From PNNG01 sp046291695 (GTDB lineage: Bacteria; Bacteroidota; Bacteroidia; UBA7662), in NCBI GenBank assembly GCA_046291695.1, contig JBKBSO010000004.1, positions 1-64,000 on the forward strand: a DNA stretch of 64,000 bases, in the 5' to 3' direction. This document shows, in pieces, positions 43,331 to 52,523 of this stretch. The translations under genes and the position numbers were made by a program. Position 1 is the stretch's first letter, and each line of letters starts with the position of its first letter. The notes under the pieces are model-generated. The model saw only the letters and a list, made by a program, of their open reading frames with translations. It did not search any database and was not told where the DNA came from.

Positions 43331-45250
43331 ATGATTACGATACAAGGGTTGAACTTTGGTTTTGGCGGCAGGGAACTCTACAGCGAGGTAAGTTTTGACA
43401 TTCAACCGGGCGAAAGAATAGGCTTAATTGGAAGAAATGGCACTGGTAAATCTTCGTTATTACGTCTGCTTCATGGCGAATACGAGGCTGGTAATGCCGT
43501 AAATCGCATGCGCGGGATGCGCACTGCCTTTTTCAACCAAGATTTGCTTTCGTTTAAAAGCGAGGCCTCCATTGTAGAAGTTGCCGTGCAAGCCTTTGCC
43601 CCGCTCCTCGCCTTGCGCATCGAATACGAAAGCATCACCTCCGAACTGGCCGAAAAGCATGACCATGACACCTTGGCCCGGCATGCCGATTTGCTCGAGC
43701 AGCTTGAGCTAGCCAATGCCTTTCAACTCGAAGTACGTGTGGAAAAAACCTTGAGGGGATTAGGCTTCAGCGCAACGGATATGCAAAAGTCGTTCTCCAA
43801 ATTCAGCGGCGGCTGGCGTATGCGCGTGATGCTGGCCAAATGCCTGCTCGAAGCCCCTGAATTGTTAATGCTCGATGAGCCCACCAACCACCTCGACTTG
43901 CCTGCCATCCAATGGTTGGAGGGCTACCTGCGTAACTATGAAGGAACCGTACTGGTAGTTTCGCACGACCGTCGCTTCCTAAACCAGGTTTGTAACCGTA
44001 TTCTCGAAGTCGAAAACCAAAAAGTTACTGCTTACAAAGGCAATTACGACGCTTACGAAAACCAGAAAGCACAACGACTGGAGCTCGAGATGCAGCAATA
44101 CAAAAACCAGCAAAAGCAATTGGCACAGGAAATGCGCTTTATCGAGCGGTTCAGGTACAAGGCCAGCAAAGCCAAAGCCGTCCAAGCCCGCATCAAGCTG
44201 CTCGACAAACGTGATCTGGTCCAATTATCCGAAAGCGACAACCGGCGCATGAATCTCAACCTTCGCCTTGCCGTTCAACCGGGCAAAATTATCTGCGAAT
44301 TAAAAAATATCCACAAAGCTTATCCCGGTATCGAAATCCTGAATCAGTCAACAGCCTTGGTAGAACGCGGCGATAAAATCGCCCTTATCGGCCCCAATGG
44401 CAAAGGAAAATCAACGCTGTTGCGCATCTTATACGGAAGTGAAAACTTTGAAGGGGAACGCATACCCGGCCACAACGTAAAAATGGCCTTTTATGCCCAA
44501 CATCAGCTCGAAGCCCTTGAGCTTCAAAACAACCTGCTCGAAGAAGCCCGACGTATGGCCAACGACCGTACCGACCAAGAACTGCGCAATACCTTGGGCT
44601 CTTTCCTCTTTTCGGATGATGATGTAGATAAAAAAGTAAAAGTGCTTTCAGGAGGCGAAAAAGCCCGACTGGCCATGGCCGGCATTATGCTCTCCGAAGC
44701 CAACTTCCTGCTGCTCGACGAACCTACGAATCACCTCGATATGGAAGCCGTAGATATGCTGATCGAAGCCCTTGAAGCCTATACAGGCAGTTTCATAGCC
44801 GTTTCGCACGACCGCTACTTCCTCGAAGAAGTGGCCAACAAAATTTGGTATATCCAAGATGGCCACATCAAAGTTTATCCGGGCAACTATCGGGCTTTTA
44901 CCCAACAGTATGGCGAAGACTTTTTCTTTTTACCCGAAACTAAAACCACCCCCGTTCAAGCAGTCCTTACCAACACCAACAAAAACGATTACGAACAACA
45001 AAAAGCCAAGCGTAAAGCACTCAATAAACTGCAACAGCAACTCGAAAAAACAGCATCTGAAATAAGCAAACATGAAATAGCCCTCAAAGCCTGCCATGAA
45101 AAAATTGCTCGTGAAGAAATTTTTACTGACTTTGAGGCGTTGCAAGCATGTCAAAACGAAGTGAAACAGCATCAAGCTTCCCTCGAAAAACTTAACTTGC
45201 AATGGGAACAGCTTTTTATCGAAATAGAACTAACAGAAGTGAACGGATGA
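43331..45250 (+). CDS. ABC-F family ATPase (Uup/EttA-like)
   Basis: This protein has about 639 residues and two nucleotide-binding domains without membrane segments. Each has Walker A (GRNGTGKSS, GPNGKGKST), the signature (FSGGWRMR, LSGGEKARLA) and Walker B (LLMLDEPTNHLD, LLLLDEPTNHLD). The linker between them is the charged ABC-F tRNA-interaction motif (NQKAQRLELEMQQYKNQQKQ...FRYKASKAKAVQAR). A C-terminal coiled coil (KAKRKALNKLQQQLEKTASEI) makes it most like Uup. Members act on ribosomes. The start at 43331 is used because the 24 upstream codons lack similarity and a TATTTTG box lies just before it. Confidence 0.9.
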   Translation: MITIQGLNFGFGGRELYSEVSFDIQPGERIGLIGRNGTGKSSLLRLLHGEYEAGNAVNRMRGMRTAFFNQDLLSFKSEASIVEVAVQAFAPLLALRIEYESITSELAEKHDHDTLARHADLLEQLELANAFQLEVRVEKTLRGLGFSATDMQKSFSKFSGGWRMRVMLAKCLLEAPELLMLDEPTNHLDLPAIQWLEGYLRNYEGTVLVVSHDRRFLNQVCNRILEVENQKVTAYKGNYDAYENQKAQRLELEMQQYKNQQKQLAQEMRFIERFRYKASKAKAVQARIKLLDKRDLVQLSESDNRRMNLNLRLAVQPGKIICELKNIHKAYPGIEILNQSTALVERGDKIALIGPNGKGKSTLLRILYGSENFEGERIPGHNVKMAFYAQHQLEALELQNNLLEEARRMANDRTDQELRNTLGSFLFSDDDVDKKVKVLSGGEKARLAMAGIMLSEANFLLLDEPTNHLDMEAVDMLIEALEAYTGSFIAVSHDRYFLEEVANKIWYIQDGHIKVYPGNYRAFTQQYGEDFFFLPETKTTPVQAVLTNTNKNDYEQQKAKRKALNKLQQQLEKTASEISKHEIALKACHEKIAREEIFTDFEALQACQNEVKQHQASLEKLNLQWEQLFIEIELTEVNG

Positions 45251-46533
45251 AAAAATGGATACTATCACTCGTACTGTTTACGAGCATACAGGCCGCTGCC
45301 TACGATTGGGATCATGTAACCTTCGAAGACATTACCTATGTGAATCATATTAAAACAGTGCAACTACTGTTGCCGGGCAAACCATTCTCGGTACCCATCA
45401 TCGACATGAACCAACCCAATTTTGGCCTGATGCTAAATTTCGATGATTTAAACGGAGGGTTTGAAAATTATACCTATACCATCATCCATTGTAATGCCGA
45501 CTGGACCCCCACAAACCTCTTTCAAAACCAATACCTAGAGGGTTTCTTCGAAGACCAAATCACCGAACAGCGACAGTCGTTTAATACCCTCACCAAGTAT
45601 ACACACTATATGTTGCCCATTCCGAACCAAAATATGAAAATGAAACTCTCGGGGAATTATGTGGTGCATGTGTATAAAAACTTCGACAAATCTGAGCCCA
45701 TTCTTACCCGAAGGTTTTTTGTACTCCAATCTACCATGGCGGTAATACCTTATCTCCGGCGCCCCAGCAGGCCCGATGCCATCCAAACATCCCATGAACT
45801 CGATTTCGACATCAATATAGGCCGTCAAACCATATTCAACCCCTTCGAAGAAATCAAGGTGGTTATCCGTCAAAATGCCCGTTGGGACAATCAAGTTGCT
45901 GGATTACTTCCCTTATTTGTAAGAAACGACATCCTTACCTACGACTATGCCGACCGGAACATCATCAAAGCCGGAAACGAATTTAGAAAGGTAGATTTAC
46001 GAAACATTCGCTTTAGAGGCGAACGGGTTGCCGATATTGAAATTGATGGAGATAAGATTTATGCCTGGGTAATGGGCGACGAAAGTCGTGGACATATGCG
46101 CTATTTATCCTATGAAGATTTGAACGGGAAGTTTTTAGTACAAGGCTATGAAGGTCGAAATTCCAACACCGATGCTGATTACATTTACACCACTTTTACC
46201 CTCTACCACCAAGGCCCGTTGGCGGGTGGAAATGTATATATTTTAGGTCAGCTGGTAGATTGGGCGGTGAATGAGAATACGCGTATGACCTACAATTACG
46301 AAATAGGGGCCTATCAAATTACACTTTTACTGAAACAGGGTTTTTACGATTATAAATATGTGTATAAGCGCGATGGGGCGCAGTTGGTAGATTATACCTG
46401 GTTCGAAGGCAGCCATGAAGACACCGAAAACGATTACGAGATATTTGTTTACCACCGTCCTCCAACCAGCATGCAGTTCGACCGCTTAGTGGGTTATTCA
46501 GTAATCAACAGCATGAACCGCTTTGGGCGTTAG
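45247..46533 (+). CDS. Type IX secretion system plug protein (DUF5103 family)
   Basis: This protein has about 428 residues and a signal peptide (MKKWILSLVLFTSIQAAAYDW). It matches the DUF5103 family, now named T9SS plug because a member was seen sealing the SprA translocon of Flavobacterium johnsoniae. Diagnostic parts are KTVQLLLPGKPFSVPIIDMNQ, LMLNFDDLNGGFENYTYTIIHCNADWTPTNLF, KMKLSGNYVVHVY and the E-set-like end GGNVYILGQLVDWAVNENTRMTYN. Its start overlaps the ABC-F stop by 4 nt (ATGA). The upstream in-frame ATG at 45202 lies inside ABC-F and is rejected. Confidence 0.88.
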   Translation: MKKWILSLVLFTSIQAAAYDWDHVTFEDITYVNHIKTVQLLLPGKPFSVPIIDMNQPNFGLMLNFDDLNGGFENYTYTIIHCNADWTPTNLFQNQYLEGFFEDQITEQRQSFNTLTKYTHYMLPIPNQNMKMKLSGNYVVHVYKNFDKSEPILTRRFFVLQSTMAVIPYLRRPSRPDAIQTSHELDFDINIGRQTIFNPFEEIKVVIRQNARWDNQVAGLLPLFVRNDILTYDYADRNIIKAGNEFRKVDLRNIRFRGERVADIEIDGDKIYAWVMGDESRGHMRYLSYEDLNGKFLVQGYEGRNSNTDADYIYTTFTLYHQGPLAGGNVYILGQLVDWAVNENTRMTYNYEIGAYQITLLLKQGFYDYKYVYKRDGAQLVDYTWFEGSHEDTENDYEIFVYHRPPTSMQFDRLVGYSVINSMNRFGR

Positions 46534-46707
46534 GGAGTGTGAAAAATCAAAAAGGGTGCACCGGGTGCGGCTTGGGTAGAGGTTCTTGTGCAGCGGCCTT
46601 AAACCATATGTCAAACTTCATTCAAACGGAGAAACTATTTTAAGTGTGTACTGACCTGGTATCACCCTCTTGAGGGATTTACTTTGCTCAGCTGTAAACC
46701 CTTGCAG

Positions 46708-47634
46708 CTATTCTACCGTATCGGCGCCGGGCCCCAGACGTTTGCTCATGTACACACTGATCATTTGCCGAAGCTCTTTGAGTTCGGCCACTTTATCGTT
46801 TTTCTTTTCCTCTTCAAAAGAGCTAATCAGGTTGTTAAATACGCGAATCATGATTTCAAAATCGGAACAAGCCATATAAAATCGTTCATCCACTGGCATT
46901 TTGATGAGTTGCAGAAACTGATCGATTTCTTTGCGGCCAAACACCATGCCTTTATTAAAGGCGTTGATGTAAAACAAGGGTTTGCGCTGTTCAATCGGTA
47001 ACTTTTCCGCTGCCTCTGTATCATCAAGATAGGCTAAAACAAAATGCTGGGGCAAGTTTACTCCGTAAATGGGTATGTTCAGCCGTTGGGCAATGATCAT
47101 ATACAAAATGCAAAGGCTGATGGGATTCCCTTTGCGCGATTCCAGCACCTTATTCAAAAAGCTGTTCTGGGGATCGTTGTACTGTTCGGTATTGCCCGAA
47201 AAACCATGAATTCTAAAAAAGATGTGATTCAAAATACGCACCTTTTCGAGGGCTGTCAGGTAATAATTCATCTCCATCCAAGCGTCAATCCGAATCGATT
47301 CGATATGATTTCGAATCCTGGATTCGCTTAAGTCAGGAAACTGGTAACGTGCAATAATGATCATGCCCTGCAACAAGTCGTGCCGGCTACTTTCGAGCCA
47401 ATGATGTAGGGCATCACGTGTAATGCCAAACTGAATTTTGTGGATGATATTCTCCACCCGCTCTTGCAGCTGCAGGTCTTCGAGATGCTCCCATGCATGC
47501 TCTAGTCTGGGGATGATAGGACTGCCATAAGCCAATAGTTGCTCAGTGACATGCGCAACCACCTCAGCATCGCTATCATCCAGCAAGGTGATGAGCGCAT
47601 TCAGTGTGGCGTCATTAAGCTGTTCCTCTTTCAT
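46708..47634 (-). CDS. SirB1/transglutaminase-like family protein
   Basis: This 308-residue cytoplasmic protein contains HEAT-like helices at the N-terminus (LITLLDDSDAEVVAHVTEQLLAYGSPIIPRLE) and a SirB1/Transglut_core2 domain. Its candidate catalytic residues are Cys and His in GNPISLCILYMIIAQRLNIPIYGVNLPQHFVLAY. No biochemical role is established for the family. It lies 49 nt downstream of topA on the same strand and may be co-transcribed. The 174 nt between it and the convergent plug gene hold no clear feature. Confidence 0.82.
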   Translation of the reverse strand: MKEEQLNDATLNALITLLDDSDAEVVAHVTEQLLAYGSPIIPRLEHAWEHLEDLQLQERVENIIHKIQFGITRDALHHWLESSRHDLLQGMIIIARYQFPDLSESRIRNHIESIRIDAWMEMNYYLTALEKVRILNHIFFRIHGFSGNTEQYNDPQNSFLNKVLESRKGNPISLCILYMIIAQRLNIPIYGVNLPQHFVLAYLDDTEAAEKLPIEQRKPLFYINAFNKGMVFGRKEIDQFLQLIKMPVDERFYMACSDFEIMIRVFNNLISSFEEEKKNDKVAELKELRQMISVYMSKRLGPGADTVE

Positions 47635-47683
47635 ACTTATTAAAGGTGAAACAACTCAATTTCGTTCAGAGGATATCGACAAC

Positions 47684-50020
47684 TTATCCCCGTTTTTTTG
47701 TCCTGGGTGGTTTTTTAGCTGCTTTGGTTACCGGCGTAGCTTCAATAATCTGCAAACATTCGTCTAAACTCAAGGCTTGGGCATCGGTTCCCTTGGGGAT
47801 TTTGTAATTTTTTTTGTCTCTACTGATGTAAGGCCCATACATCCCATTTAAGACTTGTATGCCTGCTTCTTTAAAATCATGAATCAAACGGTTAGCGTCT
47901 TTGGTTCTTTTGTCGCGTATGAGTTCAATGGCTTCTTCGGCGGTAATACTCATGGGGTCTTGTTCCTTTTTGAGCGAAACGAACTTACCATCATGCTTAA
48001 CATAAGGGCCGAATTTACCCACTGCTACTAGCATAGGCTTCTCTTCAAAATCGCCCAATTCACGCGGTAATTTAAACAGTTCGAGGGCATCCTCCAGGCT
48101 TAGCTGTTCAAGGTGCATACCCTGACGCAAATTGGCATAAACCGGTTTGGCTTCAGGCTCATTGGGATCGGTTTTAACGGCAATGGGGCCAAACCGCCCC
48201 ATGCGCACGGAGATATCAAAGCCACTGAGCGGATCTTTACCTAACATCCGCTCACCGGTAATGCGCTCACTGTTTTCGATGGTATCTTCCACATTGGCAT
48301 GAAAAGGCTTATAAAATCCTTCGATCATCTGCTGCCAGTTTTTCATGCCTTCAGCAATATGATCGAACTCCTCTTCTACATTCGCAGTAAATTGATAGTC
48401 CATTACCTTAGGGAAATGCTCTAGGAGGAAATCGCTCACCAACATACCAATGTCGGTTGGCACCATTTTACCTTTGTCGGCACCTGTTTTTTCGGTTTTA
48501 ACGGTTCTTACCAGTTTGTCGGCATGCAGGCTTAAAATCACGTAATCACGTTCTACGCCCTCGAGGTTAGAGCGTTCCACGTAGCCACGTTTTTGAATGG
48601 TACTAATGGTAGGTGCGTAGGTCGATGGCCGGCCTATTCCCAACTCCTCTAGCTTTTTTACCAGGCTGGCCTCGGTATAACGCGAAGCTGGCCTGCTGAA
48701 TCGTTGGGTAGCTGTGATTTCTTGTGCGTGAATGGCTTCACCTTCCTTTACCAGAGGCAACTGGCTTCCTTGCTCTGCATCTTGGTCCTCTTCCTCATCG
48801 TCAGATTCAAGATAAACTTTCAGGAATCCATCAAAGCGGATAACTTCTCCTTCAGCTTGAAAAGCCTTGTCCATGCCAGCCGGCTGTATCTTCAGTATGG
48901 TTTTTTCGATTTGTGCATCTGCCATTTGGGAAGCAATGGCACGCTTCCAAATGAGGTCGTACAATGCTTTTACATCGCGGTCGCCCTCTATGGTATGCTG
49001 TTCAAAATAAGTTGGGCGGATGGCCTCGTGGGCTTCTTGAGCTGAGGCTGTTTTGGTTTTATACTTACGCAACTGATGATATTGCTGGCCATATGCGCGT
49101 TTAATTTCATTTTCTGATGCCTCTAGTGCGGTATCTGAAAGGTTTACGCTATCGGTACGCATATAGGTTATTTTACCCGATTCATAGAGTTCCTGGGCAA
49201 GGCGCATGGTTCGGGTTACCGAAAAGCGTAGCTTGCGTGAAGCTTCTTGCTGTAAGGTAGAGGTAGTAAAAGGAGGTGCAGGTGACTTTTTGACAGGTCG
49301 TTGCTCAATACCTGTAACCATGTAGTCCTTGCCTTTGAGCATTTCGAGAAACTCCTGTGCTGCCGTTTCTGTTTCAAAACGCTGTGGCCATTCGGCTTTG
49401 AAACCCTTCCCGTTTCCATCGGCCTTGAACATCAAAGCGCTTACTTTGAAAGCGGCTACTGATTCGTGACCCGAAATTTCACGCTCGCGTTCCACCACCA
49501 ACCGTACGGCCACTGATTGCACGCGACCGGCCGAAAGTGAGGGCTTCACCTTTTTCCAGAGTACTGGGGAAATTTCGAAGCCCACCAAGCGGTCGAGTAC
49601 ACGGCGTGCCTGCTGGGCATTCACCAAATTGTAATCAATACCTCTGGGATTTTCAATGGCACGTAAAATGGCCGGTTTGGTAATCTCGTGGAATACAATG
49701 CGCTTTATTTTCTCATCCTTGAGCTTAAGTACCTCTTTCAAGTGCCAGCTGATGGCCTCTCCTTCCCGGTCTTCATCCGAAGCCAACCAAACCAGATCTG
49801 CGGCATCAGCCAACTTTTTCAGTTCGCTCACCACCGTTTTTTTATCGGTCGACACTTCGTAAACCGGCTGAAACTGCTGCTCAACCAAAACCCCTTTGTT
49901 CCCCTTTTTCAGGTCTCTTATATGTCCAAAGCTCGATTTCACTAAGAAATCTTTGCCCAAATACCCTTCAATTGTCTTCGCCTTTGCCGGCGACTCCACG
50001 ATTACCAAATTCTTCGCCAT
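47684..50020 (-). CDS. topA: DNA topoisomerase I
   Basis: This 778-residue type IA topoisomerase relaxes negative supercoils. The Toprim domain starts NLVIVESPAKAKTIEGYLG and has the acidic triad in ASDEDREGEAISWHL. The active-site Tyr is about residue 286 in GKITYMRTDSVNLS. The C-terminal region lacks Cys4 zinc fingers and instead has short repeats (LVAVGKFGPYVKHDGKFVSL, GMYGPYISRDKKNYKIP) typical of Bacteroidota. It ends in a basic tail (KAAKKPPRTKKRG). Confidence 0.96.
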   Translation of the reverse strand: MAKNLVIVESPAKAKTIEGYLGKDFLVKSSFGHIRDLKKGNKGVLVEQQFQPVYEVSTDKKTVVSELKKLADAADLVWLASDEDREGEAISWHLKEVLKLKDEKIKRIVFHEITKPAILRAIENPRGIDYNLVNAQQARRVLDRLVGFEISPVLWKKVKPSLSAGRVQSVAVRLVVEREREISGHESVAAFKVSALMFKADGNGKGFKAEWPQRFETETAAQEFLEMLKGKDYMVTGIEQRPVKKSPAPPFTTSTLQQEASRKLRFSVTRTMRLAQELYESGKITYMRTDSVNLSDTALEASENEIKRAYGQQYHQLRKYKTKTASAQEAHEAIRPTYFEQHTIEGDRDVKALYDLIWKRAIASQMADAQIEKTILKIQPAGMDKAFQAEGEVIRFDGFLKVYLESDDEEEDQDAEQGSQLPLVKEGEAIHAQEITATQRFSRPASRYTEASLVKKLEELGIGRPSTYAPTISTIQKRGYVERSNLEGVERDYVILSLHADKLVRTVKTEKTGADKGKMVPTDIGMLVSDFLLEHFPKVMDYQFTANVEEEFDHIAEGMKNWQQMIEGFYKPFHANVEDTIENSERITGERMLGKDPLSGFDISVRMGRFGPIAVKTDPNEPEAKPVYANLRQGMHLEQLSLEDALELFKLPRELGDFEEKPMLVAVGKFGPYVKHDGKFVSLKKEQDPMSITAEEAIELIRDKRTKDANRLIHDFKEAGIQVLNGMYGPYISRDKKNYKIPKGTDAQALSLDECLQIIEATPVTKAAKKPPRTKKRG

Positions 50021-50169
50021 CTTCCTTCAACCATTAAATTTTCGACCGCAAATTAACGCATAACTTCACTGAATGCTTGCAAATTTCTAAAAACATAAAA
50101 AGTTGCGCGATTTACAACAATCCCAAAAACCGTCTGAATTACTTAGCTTTGCCGTTTTAAATTCAATAC

Positions 50170-50898
50170 ATGGCGGCTCAAACCATCAGTAAACTCAGCA
50201 TCATCATCCCGGCTTACAATGAAGGGAGATATATCCACAACATCCTGAACAAAGTAAAAGAGGTTCAACTCATTCAAAATATTCAGAAAGAAATCATTTT
50301 GGTGAACGACTGCTCGAAAGATGATACCGAAGAAGCCATCCTCGAATTCAAAAATGCGCATCCTGAACTCAATATGCTCTATTTTAAGCACGAAGTAAAT
50401 AAAGGAAAAGGAGCTGCCCTGCACACCGGAATCGCTCAGGCCACGGGCGAAGTGCTGATCATCCAAGATGCCGACCTCGAGTACGACCCCAACGAATACA
50501 ATCTGCTGCTCAAGCCCATTTATGAAGATGTTGCCGATGTGGTGTATGGCTCACGTTTTATCGGAGGTAACCCACACCGCATTCTGTTTTTCTGGCATAC
50601 CATTGGCAATAAATTTCTCACCTTCCTGAGTAATATGTTCACCAACCTGAACCTCACCGATATGGAAACCTGCTATAAAATGTTTCGTACATCCATTATT
50701 CAGGGGGTGAAATTACACGAAAACCGCTTTGGCTTTGAACCCGAAGTTACGTCCCGCATATCGCGCATTCCCAACATTCGCATCTATGAAGTAGGCATTT
50801 CCTATTATGGCCGCACTTATGCCGAAGGCAAAAAAATCAATTGGAAAGATGGATTCCGGGCCATTTACTGCATCCTCAAATACAACCTATTTAAATGA
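50170..50898 (+). CDS. Family 2 glycosyltransferase (DPM1-like)
   Basis: This 242-residue GT-A enzyme resembles polyprenyl-phosphate mannosyl- or glucosyltransferases. The start SKLSIIIPAYNEGRYIHNILNKV binds the nucleotide sugar, IIQDADLEYDPNEY carries the DxD metal site, and VYGSRFIGGNPHRILFFWHTIGNKFL follows. There are no C-terminal membrane helices. A -7-like TAGCTTTG lies at 50144-50151. The stop overlaps the next gene's start by 4 nt, and that gene is a GT39-type enzyme, suggesting they supply and use a lipid-linked sugar. Confidence 0.88.
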   Translation: MAAQTISKLSIIIPAYNEGRYIHNILNKVKEVQLIQNIQKEIILVNDCSKDDTEEAILEFKNAHPELNMLYFKHEVNKGKGAALHTGIAQATGEVLIIQDADLEYDPNEYNLLLKPIYEDVADVVYGSRFIGGNPHRILFFWHTIGNKFLTFLSNMFTNLNLTDMETCYKMFRTSIIQGVKLHENRFGFEPEVTSRISRIPNIRIYEVGISYYGRTYAEGKKINWKDGFRAIYCILKYNLFK

Positions 50899-52511
50899 AA
50901 GCTTCGCAGCTAAAGCCCGTACTTTTGCTGCTGCTTCCCGCCCTGGCCTTCCTCTGCTGGCTGGGAATGCAACACGACATTATGGAGGTGGACGCCGCAC
51001 AATACGCCTCCATTGCCCGCGAAATGCGGCACAATAACCAATGGCTCCAAGTTTACGAGCATGGTGAAACCTACCAGTCGCGAGGCTATCCCGATAAACC
51101 ACCCCTGCTTTTTTGGCTTGGCGCAGCCGGCATGAGCCTATTTGGAGAAAACAACTTTGGCTATCGCTTTTTTGCTGTCATCAGCAGCCTATTGGCCATG
51201 TGGGGAATTGGGCGTTGGGCCGCACTCTTATTTGGCGAACACGCCCGTTGGCCGGCACGCACCTTCTACAGCTTCAACATAGGCATGCTGTTGATGAACA
51301 GCGATCTCAGAACCGATACACTCCTCATCAATCTGATTACCCTTTCGGCATGGCAACTGGAGCTTTTTATGCGCAAAGAAGACCTCCGTTATTGGTTAAG
51401 TGGGTTGAGCCTCCTGGCATTGGCCATGCTTGCGAAAGGACCAGTAGCCTTGGTGGCCTTGCTGCTGGCCTTCGGAACCGATGCCTTACTACGCCGCGAT
51501 TTTAAACGACTGTTAAAACCCGCCTGGTTGGCCGCACCCATTGTGATTTTGGCGTGGCTCATGCCTATGTTGTATGGCTTATATCAACAATGGGGATGGG
51601 AAAAAGGCATCAAATATTACTTTTGGACACAAAGTTTTGGCAGGATTACCGGAGAAAATGTTTGGCAAAACGACCTCCCTTTTAGCTTTTTGAGCGAAAC
51701 GCTTTTGTGGACGTTTTTACCCTGGAGCCTGCTGTTGCCCGCCCTTTTGTACTTGATGATTAAAAACCGGAAAGCCTATGCCATTCCTGGTGGCTGGGTG
51801 GGACCAGCTGGATTTATGCTAATGCTGCTGGCCATGTCGACCAGCAAGTATAAATTGCCGCATTACATCTATGTGGTATGGCCTTTTTTAGCCCTCTCGC
51901 TTTGCCCCTTCATTGAAAATTTCAACAAACCCATTTGGCGTAAGCTATTTTTTGTGAGTGGCATCCTCTTGGTGCTCACCTTATCCGTTGCATTGAGCTG
52001 GGTTCGGGGCTGGGAGACGGTGACTGTTATCTTCATCCTGTTCACAGCGGCTATTGGCCTGTTGTTCCTCTACCTAAGTACAGCCAAGGCATATCCCTGG
52101 TGGGTACAAATGGCAACCACCTTCCTTGTGAGTGGTTTTTTACTTCATTTGTATTTGTATCCATGGCTACTCAGTTTTCAGGCAAGCAGTATGGCCGGAA
52201 AAAAAATATATGCACAGGGCTGGCAAAACAACACCTGGGTTTTTGATACCCGTAACGAAAGCATACATGCCCTTCATTTCTATAGCAGAGCGGTGCTGCC
52301 GCAAGCAGCACAGGTAGAGCAACTGCCCGCTAAGGTGATGGTGTACACCCATGTAAATGGCTACCAAACACTTAAAGAAGCCGACCGTGCCCCACAAATA
52401 ATCGATTCGGTGCTTTATTACCCGGTAAGCATACTTAAATCAAGCTTTCTGAATCCAGTTCAACGACATTCCGTTGTTGAAAAACGCTACATACTACAAT
52501 TGAGCCGCTAA
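50895..52511 (+). CDS. Membrane glycosyltransferase, GT39/ArnT-like (PMT_2)
   Basis: This 538-residue polytopic protein has about 12 membrane helices. The first periplasmic loop carries MEVDAAQYASIAREM and SRGYPDKPPLLFWLGA, matching the acidic catalytic loop and the downstream KPP-LFW motif of ArnT/PMT-like transferases that use lipid-linked sugar donors. The C-terminal soluble part is about 110 residues. The target (lipid A, protein or glycan) is unknown. It forms a translationally coupled pair with the GT2 gene. Confidence 0.87.
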   Translation: MKASQLKPVLLLLLPALAFLCWLGMQHDIMEVDAAQYASIAREMRHNNQWLQVYEHGETYQSRGYPDKPPLLFWLGAAGMSLFGENNFGYRFFAVISSLLAMWGIGRWAALLFGEHARWPARTFYSFNIGMLLMNSDLRTDTLLINLITLSAWQLELFMRKEDLRYWLSGLSLLALAMLAKGPVALVALLLAFGTDALLRRDFKRLLKPAWLAAPIVILAWLMPMLYGLYQQWGWEKGIKYYFWTQSFGRITGENVWQNDLPFSFLSETLLWTFLPWSLLLPALLYLMIKNRKAYAIPGGWVGPAGFMLMLLAMSTSKYKLPHYIYVVWPFLALSLCPFIENFNKPIWRKLFFVSGILLVLTLSVALSWVRGWETVTVIFILFTAAIGLLFLYLSTAKAYPWWVQMATTFLVSGFLLHLYLYPWLLSFQASSMAGKKIYAQGWQNNTWVFDTRNESIHALHFYSRAVLPQAAQVEQLPAKVMVYTHVNGYQTLKEADRAPQIIDSVLYYPVSILKSSFLNPVQRHSVVEKRYILQLSR

Positions 52512-52523
52512 CTTTGCAGTCGC

